In this document: positions 49,577 through 59,373 of the stretch, piece by piece
How the letters are laid out: the number at the start of each line of letters is the position of its first letter
How positions within the stretch are numbered: the first letter of the stretch is position 1
Source: Microbacterium croceum
GTDB taxonomy: Bacteria; Actinomycetota; Actinomycetes; Actinomycetales; Microbacteriaceae
NCBI RefSeq assembly: GCF_023091245.1
Contig: NZ_JAHWXN010000001.1
Location: forward strand, 930,001 to 994,000
Length of the DNA stretch: 64,000 nt
Reading direction: 5' to 3'
Translations under genes and position numbers: made by a program
The notes under the pieces: generated by a model
The model's input: only the letters and a program-made list of their open reading frames with translations
Told to the model about the DNA's origin: nothing
The model's database searches: none

Positions 49577-50005
49577 ATGGTTCCCGAGATCAACTACTGG
49601 GCCGTTCTGCTGGCCACCGCATCGAGCATGGTCGTCGGCTCGATCTGGTACGCGCCGAAGGTGTTCGGGACGCGGTGGTCGAAGCTCGCGAAGGTCGACA
49701 TGGACCGCCCCGCATCGAGCGCGACCATGGCCATCATCACCACCGTGATCGTGAGCTTCATCACGGCGTGGGTGCTCGCCGGGGCATCCGCCATCGCCTG
49801 GCACTTCTACGGCGGATCGTTCTTCTGGGGAGCGATCGTCACCGCGGTCACACTGTGGGCGGGCTTCACGGCCGCGCGCTTCATCACGCACGATGCGTTC
49901 GAGGGGCGGCCGACCGCGCTCACGACGCTCAACATCGCGCACGAGCTCGTGACGGTCGTCATCATGGGTGTGCTGATCGGGGTATGGCCGCCGGCGCTCG
50001 TCTGA
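49577..50005 (+). CDS. DUF1761 membrane protein
   Basis: This 142-residue protein has four membrane helices. INYWAVLLATASSMVVGSIWYAPKVFG at the start and LTTLNIAHELVTVVIMGVLIG at the end match DUF1761. Function unknown. GAGGAGG stands before ATG 49577 and a -10-like TAGTCT lies about 27 bp upstream. A small hairpin (CCACTGC/GCAGTGG, 50034-50051) follows the stop. Confidence 0.82.
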   Translation: MVPEINYWAVLLATASSMVVGSIWYAPKVFGTRWSKLAKVDMDRPASSATMAIITTVIVSFITAWVLAGASAIAWHFYGGSFFWGAIVTAVTLWAGFTAARFITHDAFEGRPTALTTLNIAHELVTVVIMGVLIGVWPPALV

Positions 50006-50100
50006 CGGCTCCATGACTTTCCTCCACTGCGGCCCGCACGCGCGGCAGTGGACGCGGATCGCCAAGAATTTGCCTGGCCCCGAGCCTTCCCCGATGCATG

Positions 50101-50118
50101 GAAATATGCCAGTATTTC
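50101..50118. promoter_or_regulatory. AT-rich dyad upstream of secreted protein gene
   Basis: GAAATA-TGCCAG-TATTTC is a perfect 6-bp-arm dyad in an unusually AT-rich spot, 66 bp before the start codon. Possible operator; the rest of 50052-50183 shows nothing else. Confidence 0.45.
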
Positions 50119-50183
50119 GCTGCGACGGTTTACTCCGCGCTCGCGGGCTCCCCCCGGCTCGCGGACGTATCCGAGAGGTCTCG

Positions 50184-51428
50184 ATGTTCGGCCCGCTCCG
50201 CAGATCCGCCCCCTGGGCGAGCGCAGCCGCGCTCATCCTCGCCGGTGCGTTGTCGGCGGGAGCCATGGCCGCCGCAGAGGAGCCCGATCAGGGATCCCTC
50301 CTGGACCCCACGCTCTCCGTCGCCCGCGCTTACGAGTTCCTGGACGCCCGCGTCGATGAGTTCTGCGACGGCGACGGGCACTGCCTCCCTCGCAGCTATC
50401 AGGGCGGATTCTTCACCACGCCGACCTGGGACTTCACCCCGTCGTTCGTCTACGACGATGCACTGGTCGTCATCGCCTACACCGCGAGGGGGCTGCCGGA
50501 CGACATCCGACGCGCCAGGACGATCGGTGACACGTTCCTGTTCGTGCAGGCGAACGACCCGATCGGCGACGGCCGCACGCGCGCGTCCTACGAGCCGCAC
50601 GGCATCCGCCAGGGGCGGGTGGAGATCACGGGGCCCGGCACGTTCACGGGGAATCAGGCGTGGGTGGGGATGGCGCTCGCCCGGCTGTTCCACGCGACCG
50701 GCGACCAGAAGTACCTCGACGGTGCCGTCCGCGTCGCGCAGTGGATCCAGACGAACACGGCCGACATGGTGCGAGCGCCCTACGGCTACACCGGCGGGCA
50801 GCTCGAGGACGGCACCTCGCTCGTGTGGAAGTCCACGGAGCACAACACCGACATCGCCGGCTTCTTCTCACAGCTCGCCCAACTCACCGGAGACACGGTC
50901 TGGGCGGATCGGGCGGCCGTCGCCGCGAACTTCGTGACGGCGATGCAGGCCGCAGACGGGCACGTCGACACCGGCACGCTTCTCGACGGCTCCACCGTCA
51001 ACACCTACCCCGTGCCCCTCGATGCTCAGACATGGAGCTACCTCGGCACCGGCGATGCTCGCTACGGAGCCGCCCTCGACTGGACGCTCGCGCACCTCAT
51101 CGCGACGGACGGCCCGTACAGCGGTCCCTCGATCAGCGGCACCGACGTGTCGAAAGTCTGGTTCGAGGGGAGCGGCCACCTGGCGCTGTCGCTGACGCTG
51201 CGCGCAGGCCCGGGTGATGCGGCGAGCGCGGAGTCGCTGCTGGCCGGCATCCGTCTGGCGCAGCGTGACGCCCCCAACGGCGACGGGAAGGGCATCGTCG
51301 CGACATCGACGGACGGCCTGGACTCGGGCTTCGGCGACCTCTACTACGCCAGCCTGCACACGGGCACGACCGCGTGGTACCTGCTCGCAGCAGCGGGGGA
51401 CAACCCCTTCGCCCTGCCGTCGAACTGA
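50184..51428 (+). CDS. Secreted (alpha/alpha)-barrel-like protein of unknown activity
   Basis: This 414-residue protein has a signal peptide (RRSAPWASAAALILAGALSAGAMAA, cleavage near 34). The mature part has repeated helix pairs with aromatic residues (FVYDDALVVIAYTARG, NQAWVGMALARLFHATGDQKYLDGAVRVAQWI, WKSTEHNTDIAGFFSQLAQLTGD, QTWSYLGTGDARY, WFEGSGHLALSLTLRAG). This suggests an (alpha/alpha)6 barrel as in several glycoside hydrolase or epimerase families. I cannot assign a family or catalytic residues with confidence. ATG 50184 has GAGAGG upstream; the frame stays open to 50013 but that part looks non-coding. Confidence 0.65.
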   Translation: MFGPLRRSAPWASAAALILAGALSAGAMAAAEEPDQGSLLDPTLSVARAYEFLDARVDEFCDGDGHCLPRSYQGGFFTTPTWDFTPSFVYDDALVVIAYTARGLPDDIRRARTIGDTFLFVQANDPIGDGRTRASYEPHGIRQGRVEITGPGTFTGNQAWVGMALARLFHATGDQKYLDGAVRVAQWIQTNTADMVRAPYGYTGGQLEDGTSLVWKSTEHNTDIAGFFSQLAQLTGDTVWADRAAVAANFVTAMQAADGHVDTGTLLDGSTVNTYPVPLDAQTWSYLGTGDARYGAALDWTLAHLIATDGPYSGPSISGTDVSKVWFEGSGHLALSLTLRAGPGDAASAESLLAGIRLAQRDAPNGDGKGIVATSTDGLDSGFGDLYYASLHTGTTAWYLLAAAGDNPFALPSN

Positions 51429-51471
51429 ACCGACCGACCGCTTGCCGGACCGGCCGACGAGTCCGAGGAGG

Positions 51472-52175
<704 letters not shown>

Positions 52176-52179
<4 letters not shown>

Positions 52180-52424
52180 TCGACGACCTCGATGCCGACG
52201 ACATCCTCGATCACGGAGTTGGAGAGCACCTCGTCGGCGACGCGCTTCGCCTCGGCGAGCAGCTCGTCGGTGACCTCGCCCTCGACGGTGAGCTCGAACC
52301 GCTTGCCGATGCGGACATCGGTGAAGCCCTCGACGCCGAGACGCGTGAACGCGCCGGAGACGGCCTTCCCCTGAGGGTCGAGAAGTTCGGGCTTGGGCAT
52401 GACGTCGACGATGATGGTGGGCAT
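52176..52424 (-). CDS. purS: PurS, FGAM synthase small subunit
   Basis: This 82-residue protein bridges PurL and PurQ. It has the PurS pattern [34 protein letters not shown] and [15 protein letters not shown] 52424 is the start (the open frame to 52607 is not coding). The 258-bp gap upstream holds a common actinobacterial repeat (GTCATTGAGCGACGAGCG..., 52461-52496) and a 72-bp element. Confidence 0.93.
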
Positions 52425-52582
52425 CTTGATCCTCTTGGCGGCCGAAGGCCGCACCTCTCGGTCATTGAGCGACGAGCGCAGCGAGGAGTCGAAACGCCGG
52501 AAGTCGCGGGAAGCTGGCGCGCCCAGTCTACCGTCCCTCGTCGCACCCCTCCGCCGTGCGACGAGGCCCGCCGTGACGCCGA

Positions 52583-52654
52583 GTGCACGGGGTGTTGCCC
52601 GGTGCACGGGCTGTCGACGCGTGGATGCCGTGCACTCGATACGATCCCGTCCAG
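52583..52654. repeat. 72-bp quadruple-motif inverted element
   Basis: GTGCACGG at 52583 and 52602, an 18-bp gap, then CCGTGCAC at 52628 and a weaker CCGTCCAG at 52647. Motifs on each side are 19 bp apart. The sequence is unrelated to the 70- and 78-bp elements but the geometry is the same. Confidence 0.65.
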
Positions 52655-52682
52655 TCGGCGAGAGCCTGCGGGCGTGCGGGGG

Positions 52683-53216
52683 CTACTCCGCGTGGAACAC
52701 GGTGTGCAGGTCGCCGATCAGCTCGCGGCCGCCGAGACCGTCGATCTCGAACAGCACCGAGATGCCGATGACATGGCTGCCGAGCTGCTCGACCAGCTGG
52801 CGTCCGGCGGCGAGGGTGCCCCCGGTGGCGAGCACATCGTCGATCAGCAGCACGCGCGATCCGGCCGGCAGGTCGTCGTGCATCTCGATCGTGGCGGTGC
52901 CGTACTCGAGCGCATAGTCGACGGATGCCGCGGGCCGGGGGAGCTTGCCCGCCTTGCGGATCGGGATGAGCCCGACCCCCGCGGCGATGGCAGCGGCGCC
53001 GGCCAGGATGAACCCGCGTGCCTCGATACCGGCGACGACGTCGAACTGCCCGGCGAACGGCTCGAGGATCGCCTCGGTCGTGGCCTTCAACGCCTCCGCA
53101 TCCGCGAGCAACGGCGTGATGTCGCGGAACACGATGCCGGGTTCGGGGTAGTCCGGGATGCTCCGGATCAGCGAGGCGGCGCGGGCGAGGGCGGGGGAGA
53201 GTTCGGCTTCGGGCAC
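52683..53216 (-). CDS. apt: Adenine phosphoribosyltransferase
   Basis: This 177-residue enzyme salvages adenine to AMP with PRPP. It begins with the Apt segment LIRSIPDYPEPGIVFRDITPLL, has GIEARGFILA, IRKAGKLP and the PRPP loop VLLIDDVLATGGT. The GTG start at 53216 follows TAACCT (53228-53223) by 6 nt (leaderless). Confidence 0.94.
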   Translation of the reverse strand: MPEAELSPALARAASLIRSIPDYPEPGIVFRDITPLLADAEALKATTEAILEPFAGQFDVVAGIEARGFILAGAAAIAAGVGLIPIRKAGKLPRPAASVDYALEYGTATIEMHDDLPAGSRVLLIDDVLATGGTLAAGRQLVEQLGSHVIGISVLFEIDGLGGRELIGDLHTVFHAE

Positions 53217-53233
53217 CGGGCAAGGTTACCCGC

Positions 53234-53319
53234 GTTCACAACTTAGCAGAAATGACGCGGTTCGGGTCGGAACTGCCCCGATCCGGGCGGATCGCCCCGG
53301 TTTTTGAGGAGTTGTGAAC
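53234..53319. repeat. 86-bp inverted-repeat element, copy C
   Basis: GTTCACAACT at 53234 and TGAGGAGTTGTGAAC ending at 53319. The left arm is diverged after ten bases; the total length is again 86. It lies upstream of apt, between divergent apt and cebE, so the family is not confined to gene ends. Confidence 0.78.
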
Positions 53320-53388
53320 GCGAGATCCCGGTGCCGGCTCCCGATCCGCCCGGATGATCGTTTCGAGAACCGAGCGTCAGACGCGCGC

Positions 53389-53447
53389 TTGACATTCATG
53401 GGAGCGCTCCCATAGAGTGACTGGTCAGTCCGTGGGAGCGCTCCCAT
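53389..53447 (+). promoter_or_regulatory. ceb promoter with two CebR boxes
   Basis: -35 TTGACA (53389-53394), 18-bp spacer, -10-like TAGAGT (53413-53418). TGGGAGCGCTCCCA occurs twice, at 53399-53412 between -35 and -10, and at 53433-53446 just downstream of the start site. This 14-bp palindrome is the known CebR target of Streptomyces cellulose/cellobiose genes. Confidence 0.93.
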
Positions 53448-53499
53448 GGATCCCCGAAAGCACCATCACCGCACGAAAACCCGCACAAAGGAGTGACTT

Positions 53500-54810
53500 G
53501 TGAACACACGTGCCCGCCGCCGGATCCTGACGATTGCCGCCGCGGCATCCGTCTCCGCCCTCGCCCTCGCCGGCTGCTCTGCCAACACCGGCGGAACGGA
53601 CGGGGCCGATGGCGACGAAGACGTCACGCTGACCGTGACCACCTTCGGAACCTTCGGCTACGAAGACCTGTACAAGGAGTACGAGAAGCTCCACCCGAAC
53701 GTGAAGATCGAGGCCACCAACATCGACACGGGTGGCAACGCCCGCACCGATGCCTTCACCAAGATCGCCGCCGGCTCCGGCCTCAGCGACATCGTCGCGA
53801 TCGAGGAAGGCTGGCTCGGCGCGATCATGGACGTGTCCGACACCTTCGTCGACCTGCGCGACTACGGCATCGAGGACCGCAAGGACGACTGGGTCGACTG
53901 GAAGTACGGCCAGGCCACGGATGCCGAGGGCCGCGTGATCGGCTACGGCACCGACATCGGCCCCTCGGGCATCTGCTACAACGGCGCCGCGTTCGAGGCC
54001 GCAGGGCTCCCGAGCGACCGCGAGTCCGTTGCCGAGCTGCTGAACGGCGACTGGGAGAACTACTTCGCGGTCGGCGCCGACTACACCGCCAAGACCGGCA
54101 AGGCCTGGTACGACCACTCCGGCTTCGTCTGGAACGCCATGGTCAACCAGCTCGACGAGGGCTACTACACCTCCGACGGCAAGCTGAACGTCGAGGGCAA
54201 CGACCAGCTCAAGGAGCGCTTCGAGCTGCTGGGCGCGGCAACCGAAGGCGGCCAGTCCGCTGCGCAGACCGCGTGGGACTGGAACGGCGGCAAGTCCTTC
54301 GTCGACGGCACATTCGCGACCTTCGTATGCCCCGGCTGGATGCTCGGTGTCGTGCAGGGTCAGGTCGAGGCCGGTGGCGGAGACGCCTCCACCGGCTGGG
54401 ACTTCGCGGACGTCTTCCCCGGAGGAGCCGCGAACTGGGGTGGCGCATTCCTGTCGATCCCGGAGTCGTCCGAGCACAAGAAGGCAGCCGCTGAACTCGC
54501 CGACTGGCTGACGCAGCCCGAGCAGCAGGTCAAGCAGTCCGAGGCCGCAGGCAACTTCCCCTCGACGGTCAAGGCGCAGGAGACGCTTGCCGCCGATGCC
54601 ACGCCGAACGCGTTCTTCAACGACGCTCCCACCGGCGCGATCCTGGCTGAGCGTGCCAAGGGCGTCGTGGCGCAGTTCAAGGGTGCGGATGACTCGGTCA
54701 TCCAGGAGAACGTCTTCGGTCCGGCTCTGAACAGCCTCGACCGCGGCGAGACCGACACCAAGGGCGCCTGGGATCAGGCCATCCAGCTGCTGAACGACCT
54801 GGTCGGCTGA
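53500..54810 (+). CDS. cebE: CebE-like cellobiose/cello-oligosaccharide binding lipoprotein
   Basis: This 436-residue family-1 sugar binding lipoprotein has lipobox LALAGC and the ABC sugar-binder pattern (VTTFGTFGYEDLYKEYEKLHPNVKIE, AGSGLSDIVAIEEGWLG, ALNSLDRGETDTKGAWDQA). GTG start with AAAGGAG upstream. The CebR boxes and the downstream beta-glucosidase assign it to cellobiose/cellotriose uptake. Confidence 0.88.
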   Translation: MNTRARRRILTIAAAASVSALALAGCSANTGGTDGADGDEDVTLTVTTFGTFGYEDLYKEYEKLHPNVKIEATNIDTGGNARTDAFTKIAAGSGLSDIVAIEEGWLGAIMDVSDTFVDLRDYGIEDRKDDWVDWKYGQATDAEGRVIGYGTDIGPSGICYNGAAFEAAGLPSDRESVAELLNGDWENYFAVGADYTAKTGKAWYDHSGFVWNAMVNQLDEGYYTSDGKLNVEGNDQLKERFELLGAATEGGQSAAQTAWDWNGGKSFVDGTFATFVCPGWMLGVVQGQVEAGGGDASTGWDFADVFPGGAANWGGAFLSIPESSEHKKAAAELADWLTQPEQQVKQSEAAGNFPSTVKAQETLAADATPNAFFNDAPTGAILAERAKGVVAQFKGADDSVIQENVFGPALNSLDRGETDTKGAWDQAIQLLNDLVG

Positions 54811-54819
54811 CACCTCCCC

Positions 54820-54900
54820 TCGACAGGCTCAGCGACCCATCGACATCGGGTCGCTGAGCCTGTCGAATCATCCCGCCCTTCGATGAGCTCGGGGACCCAG
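54820..54900. repeat. Inverted repeat and GGGTCC repeat between cebE and cebF
   Basis: TCGACAGGCTCAGCGACCC (54820-54838) pairs perfectly with the 19 bases at 54848-54866 around a 9-bp loop. A second repeat of the kind also found in kdpB and moaC follows at 54872-54900. The hairpin could stabilise or attenuate the transcript so that more cebE than cebFG is made. Confidence 0.75.
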
Positions 54901-54922
54901 GCTCTTGGACAAGGAAGATCTC

Positions 54923-55957
54923 ATGACTCTCACCGCGGAACGCCGCGCGACGGCATCCGACACGGCGCCTGATGCGTCGGCGAAGCGCCCCTGGCGTCAC
55001 CGGCTCTCCCGGTTCGACCAGAACGCCTCCCCGTACTTCTACATCTCGCCCTTCTTCCTGCTGTTCGGACTCGTGGGCCTGTTCCCGCTGCTGTACACGG
55101 TCTACGTGGCCGTGCACGACTGGGATCTGCTCAAGGGCGAAGGCGACTTCGTGGGCGCCGGGAACTTCGTCAAGATCCTCGGCGACGCGATGTTCTGGAA
55201 CTCGATCGGCAACACCCTGAGCATCTTCCTGCTCTCCGCCATCCCGCAGCTGGCCGTCGCCCTCGTGATCGCCTACCTGCTCGACCGTGGCCTGCGGGCG
55301 CCGACGTTCTGGCGCATGAGTGTGCTCATCCCGTTCGTGGTCACTCCCGTCGCGGTGGCCATCATCTTCTCCAGCATCTTCAACGAGGCGGACGGCCTGG
55401 CCAACAACCTCCTGAACCTCATCGGCATCGCCGACCAGGAGTGGAAGCACAACACCGCCCTCTCGCACCTCGCGATCGCGGTGATGGTGAACTTCCGGTG
55501 GACGGGATACAACGCCCTCATCCTGCTCGCCGCGATGCAGGCGGTGCCGCGCGACCTCTACGAATCCGCCGCTCTCGACGGTGCGGGGGCTGCGCGCCGC
55601 TTCTTCTCCATCACGATCCCCACCATCCGTCCCACCCTGATCTTCGTGATCATCACCGCGACGATCGGCGGGCTGCAGATCTTCGCCGAGCCTCGCCTGT
55701 TCGACGTGTCGACAGCGGGTGGCATCGGCGGCAGCGACCGGCAGTTCCAGACCACGGTGCTGTTCCTGTGGGAGCTGGCGTTCTTCCGCCGCAACCTCGG
55801 GGAGGCATCGGCGGTCGCCATCCTGCTGTTCGTGCTGATCGTCGGGATCGGCGTGATCAACTTCCTGATCTCACGCCGCATCTCCACCGGCGACTCCCCC
55901 AAGAACCGCGCCGCGCGCCGCCGAGCCCGCATCACCACCGAGAAGGACGCACGATGA
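54923..55957 (+). CDS. cebF: CebF-like sugar ABC permease
   Basis: This 344-residue permease of the MalF type has six membrane helices, starting YFYISPFFLLFGLVGLFPLLYT, and the EAA loop VPRDLYESAALDGAGAARRFFSITIPTIRPTL. AAGGAAG precedes ATG 54923. Overlaps cebG (ATGA, 55954-55957). Confidence 0.9.
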   Translation: MTLTAERRATASDTAPDASAKRPWRHRLSRFDQNASPYFYISPFFLLFGLVGLFPLLYTVYVAVHDWDLLKGEGDFVGAGNFVKILGDAMFWNSIGNTLSIFLLSAIPQLAVALVIAYLLDRGLRAPTFWRMSVLIPFVVTPVAVAIIFSSIFNEADGLANNLLNLIGIADQEWKHNTALSHLAIAVMVNFRWTGYNALILLAAMQAVPRDLYESAALDGAGAARRFFSITIPTIRPTLIFVIITATIGGLQIFAEPRLFDVSTAGGIGGSDRQFQTTVLFLWELAFFRRNLGEASAVAILLFVLIVGIGVINFLISRRISTGDSPKNRAARRRARITTEKDAR

Positions 55958-56844
55958 CCGCGACCCAGGCACTGAGCGTGCCCGAGAAGATCCGCCGTCG
56001 TCGGAGCATGTCCGTCGGCACGGCCGGCATCGGCAGCCGCCCCGGCTTCCTCACCTACGGTCTGCTGGCTGCCTTCATCATCGGCAGCGTCTACCCGCTG
56101 TGGTGGTCGGTCGTGGTGGCGAGCGGCACGAACGCGACCAGGGGCGAGACCCTGCCCGTGATCCCCGGCGGCAACTTCTTCACGAATGCCGCGAAGGTCT
56201 TCGACGCGATCCCGTTCTGGCTGGCGCTGGGCAACTCGTTCCTCATCTCGTCGATCATCACGATCTCGGTCGTCACCTTCTCGACCCTGGCGGGCTACGC
56301 CTTCGCGAAGCTCAAGTTCAAGGGTCGCGAGGGTCTCATGATCTTCGTCATCGCGACCATGGCGATCCCCACGCAGCTGGGCATCATCCCGCTGTTCATG
56401 GTGATGCGCGAGCTGGGCTGGACCGGGTCGATCGGCGCGGTGATCGTGCCCACGCTCGTCACCGCGTTCGGGGTGTTCTTCATGCGGCAGTACCTGGTCG
56501 ACGTGATCCCCGACGAGCTGATCGAGGCGGCCAGGATGGACGGGGCGAACCAGTTCCGCACCTTCCTCACGGTCGGCATCCCTGCGGCACGGCCCGCGAT
56601 GGCGATCCTCGGACTCTTCACGTTCATGACCGCGTGGACGGACTACCTCTGGCCGCTCATCGTGCTCTCCCCGCAGAACCCGACGCTGCAGACCGCGCTC
56701 AGCCAGCTGCAGTCCGGTTACTACATCGACTACTCGATCGTGCTCGCCGGTGCGGTGCTCGCGACCCTTCCGCTTCTCGTGCTCTTCGTGGTCGCGGGCC
56801 GGCAGCTGGTCAGTGGCATCATGGCGGGCGCGGTGAAAGGATGA
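55954..56844 (+). CDS. cebG: CebG-like sugar ABC permease
   Basis: This 296-residue permease of the MalG type has six membrane helices and the EAA loop IPDELIEAARMDGANQFRTFLTVGIPAARPAM, ending QLVSGIMAGAVKG. No ATPase gene is in the operon, as in the Streptomyces ceb system, where MsiK is encoded elsewhere. Confidence 0.9.
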   Translation: MTATQALSVPEKIRRRRSMSVGTAGIGSRPGFLTYGLLAAFIIGSVYPLWWSVVVASGTNATRGETLPVIPGGNFFTNAAKVFDAIPFWLALGNSFLISSIITISVVTFSTLAGYAFAKLKFKGREGLMIFVIATMAIPTQLGIIPLFMVMRELGWTGSIGAVIVPTLVTAFGVFFMRQYLVDVIPDELIEAARMDGANQFRTFLTVGIPAARPAMAILGLFTFMTAWTDYLWPLIVLSPQNPTLQTALSQLQSGYYIDYSIVLAGAVLATLPLLVLFVVAGRQLVSGIMAGAVKG

Positions 56845-56849
56845 CCTTC

Positions 56850-58280
56850 ATGACCCGCCCCTTCCCTTCGAACTTCCTCTTCGGTGCCGCGACCGCCGCC
56901 TACCAGATCGAGGGCGCGGCTTTCGAGGACGGCCGCACCGCGTCGATCTGGGACACGTTCTCGCGTGTGCCCGGCGCCGTGATCGGGGGAGATAACGGCG
57001 ATGTGGCGTGCGACCACTACCACCGGTATGCGGAGGACGTCGCGCTGATGGCCCGACTCGGACTGCAGACCTACCGCTTCTCGACGTCGTGGTCGCGCGT
57101 GCGTCCGGACGGCGGCGCGGTGAACCCCGCGGGTGTCGACTTCTACCAGCGCCTGGTCGACTCGCTGCTCGACGCCGACATCCTGCCCTGGCTCACGCTG
57201 TACCACTGGGACATGCCGCAGGCTCTGCAGGAGAAGGGCGGATGGACGAACCGCGACACCGTCGACCGCTTCCTCGAGTACGCGGGCACCATGCACGACG
57301 CGCTCGGCGACCGGGTGAACGTGTGGACGACGCTGAATGAGCCGTGGTGCTCGTCGTTCCTCTCGTACACGGGCGGTGAGCACGCGCCGGGGCACACCAG
57401 CGTCGCCGAGGGGCTGCTCGCCTCGCACCATCTGTTGCTCGCTCACGGCGAGACGGTGCGAGAGCTACGTCGTCGTGACTCCTCGCTCGACCTGGGGATC
57501 ACCTTGAACCACACCGTCGCGGATGCGGCGGACCCGCAGAACGCCGGGGATCTCGACGCGGTGCGCCGCATCGACGGACAGTTCAACCGCTGGTTCCTCG
57601 ACCCGATCTACCGGGGTGCCTACCCGGCCGACATCGTCGAGGACATCCGGGCGGTGGATGCGGATGCCGTCGCGCAGTTCGAGGCCGCGATCCACGAGGG
57701 CGACCTCGAGACGATCTCGCAGCACATCGACACGCAGGGCGTGAACTACTATCACGGCGACTTCCTCTCGGGCACGGCGCCGGCCGAGGCTGCGGTCGAG
57801 AGCGTGCCGGACACCGAGCGCAAGGTGCGCAGCCCCTACCCGTCGTTCGAGAACATCCACAACGTCGAGCGCGGTCTTCCCCGCACGGCGCAGAACTGGG
57901 AGGTGCAGCCCGAGGGGCTGACCCGCCTGCTGCAGCGCGTGTGGACCGAGTACGCCGAACCCGCAGGAACCGTGCTGTACATGACCGAGAACGGCGCGGC
58001 CTACGATGACGTCGCGGTGGTCGAGGACGGCGAGACGCGCGTGCACGATGCCGAGCGCACCGAGTTCCTGCGCCTGCATCTGGGCGCGGTGCTGGATGCC
58101 GTGGATGCTGGCGTCGATGTGCGCGGCTACTTCTACTGGTCGCTGTTCGACAACTACGAGTGGGCCTGGGGTTACGACAAGCGATTCGGCATCGTGCGGG
58201 TCGACTACGACACACAGGAGCGGAGCGTCAAGGACTCGGGGCGGGAGTACGCTCGCATCATCGCCGCACGCAGCCTCTGA
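56850..58280 (+). CDS. bglC: BglC-like GH1 beta-glucosidase
   Basis: This 476-residue cytoplasmic enzyme splits cellobiose to glucose. GH1 motifs: FPSNFLFGAATAAYQIEGA, acid/base Glu in TLNEPWCS, nucleophile Glu in YMTENGAAYDD, and the aglycone WSLFDNYEWAWGY near the end. ATG 56850 has AAAGGA 8 nt upstream and is preferred over ATG 56841, which overlaps the cebG stop. Confidence 0.93.
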   Translation: MTRPFPSNFLFGAATAAYQIEGAAFEDGRTASIWDTFSRVPGAVIGGDNGDVACDHYHRYAEDVALMARLGLQTYRFSTSWSRVRPDGGAVNPAGVDFYQRLVDSLLDADILPWLTLYHWDMPQALQEKGGWTNRDTVDRFLEYAGTMHDALGDRVNVWTTLNEPWCSSFLSYTGGEHAPGHTSVAEGLLASHHLLLAHGETVRELRRRDSSLDLGITLNHTVADAADPQNAGDLDAVRRIDGQFNRWFLDPIYRGAYPADIVEDIRAVDADAVAQFEAAIHEGDLETISQHIDTQGVNYYHGDFLSGTAPAEAAVESVPDTERKVRSPYPSFENIHNVERGLPRTAQNWEVQPEGLTRLLQRVWTEYAEPAGTVLYMTENGAAYDDVAVVEDGETRVHDAERTEFLRLHLGAVLDAVDAGVDVRGYFYWSLFDNYEWAWGYDKRFGIVRVDYDTQERSVKDSGREYARIIAARSL

Positions 58281-58336
58281 GCTCGGGCGGCTCGGGTCCG
58301 GAGCATCCGGCCCGCTGTCGGATCAGAGGGAGAACT

Positions 58337-59323
58337 GTGTCGTCACGAGCGACCATTGAAGAGGTGGCTTCTGCCGCCGGGGTGTCCCGGTCGACCGTGT
58401 CACGTGTGGTCAACGGCTCGACGGCCGTGAGCCCGGAGGCGCTGATCGCGGTGCGCACCGCGATCGAGCGGCTCAGCTACGTGCCGAACCGCGCGGCGCG
58501 TTCGCTCGCGTCGAATCAGACGCAGGCGATCGCCCTGATCATCCCCGAAGACACCACGCGCGTGTTCGGCGACCCGTTCTTCGCGGCCATCGTCGCGGGC
58601 ATCACCGGGGTCCTGCGCACCTCCGACTACCTGCTGAACCTGCTCATCGCGAGCGACGACCCCGGCGACAAGATGACCAGCTTCGTGCGCAACGGTGGCG
58701 TCGACGGCGCGCTGATCGTGTCGCACCACACGAGCGACGCCTACATCGAGCGGATCGCCGACGCGATCCCGGTGGTCTATGGAGGCCGTCGGCGCGAGGG
58801 CGACTACGTCGTCGACGTCGACAACGTCCTGGGGGCCAGAACGGCGACCGGGCGACTGATCGACATCGGACGCACCCGCATCGCCACGATTTCGGGAACG
58901 CCCACCATGCTGTCGTCGCGCGACCGCATGCAGGGTTTCCGTGACGCACTGGCAGAGGCCGGGCTCGCCCCGTTCGCCGAGGAAGCGGGCGACTACAGTG
59001 AGGCGAGCGGGGTGGATGCCGCACGGCGCATCCTCGCTGCGGGGAGGCCGGACGGGATCTTCGTCGCGAGCGACCTCATGGCCCGTGGTGCGCTGACGGT
59101 GATCCGCGCCGCGGGGCTGCGCGTGCCCGAAGACGTCGCGCTGGTGGGATTCGACGACTCTCCCGTCGCCACCACGACCGATCCGCAGCTCACCACGATG
59201 CGCCAGCCGATGTATGCGCAGGGCGAGGCGATGGCGAGTGTGCTGCTGTCGCGTCTGGCCGGCGGAGACCCGGCTCACACCACGATCCTGTCCACCGAGC
59301 TGGTGGTGCGCGCCTCGGCGTGA
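58337..59323 (+). CDS. cebR: CebR-like LacI-family repressor
   Basis: This 328-residue regulator has the LacI HTH/hinge ATIEEVASAAGVSRSTVSRVVNGSTAVSPEALIAVRTAIERLSYVPNRAARSL (split here by motif), then the sugar-sensing fold (FGDPFFAAIVAGITGVL, GIFVASDLMARGALTVIRAAGLRVPEDVALVGFDDSP). It closes the ceb operon. The boxes at 53399 and 53433 are its presumed targets, released by cellobiose. GTG with AGGGAG upstream. Confidence 0.9.
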   Translation: MSSRATIEEVASAAGVSRSTVSRVVNGSTAVSPEALIAVRTAIERLSYVPNRAARSLASNQTQAIALIIPEDTTRVFGDPFFAAIVAGITGVLRTSDYLLNLLIASDDPGDKMTSFVRNGGVDGALIVSHHTSDAYIERIADAIPVVYGGRRREGDYVVDVDNVLGARTATGRLIDIGRTRIATISGTPTMLSSRDRMQGFRDALAEAGLAPFAEEAGDYSEASGVDAARRILAAGRPDGIFVASDLMARGALTVIRAAGLRVPEDVALVGFDDSPVATTTDPQLTTMRQPMYAQGEAMASVLLSRLAGGDPAHTTILSTELVVRASA

Positions 59324-59373
59324 CCGTGTCGCAGCACCTGTCCTGACGCCATCGGCCGTGGCGCGACACAGGA

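Noticed and set aside
50013..50183. N-terminal extension of the secreted protein gene to 50013
   Set aside because: The stretch includes a hairpin and an AT-rich dyad, and the signal peptide with a ribosome site begins at 50184.
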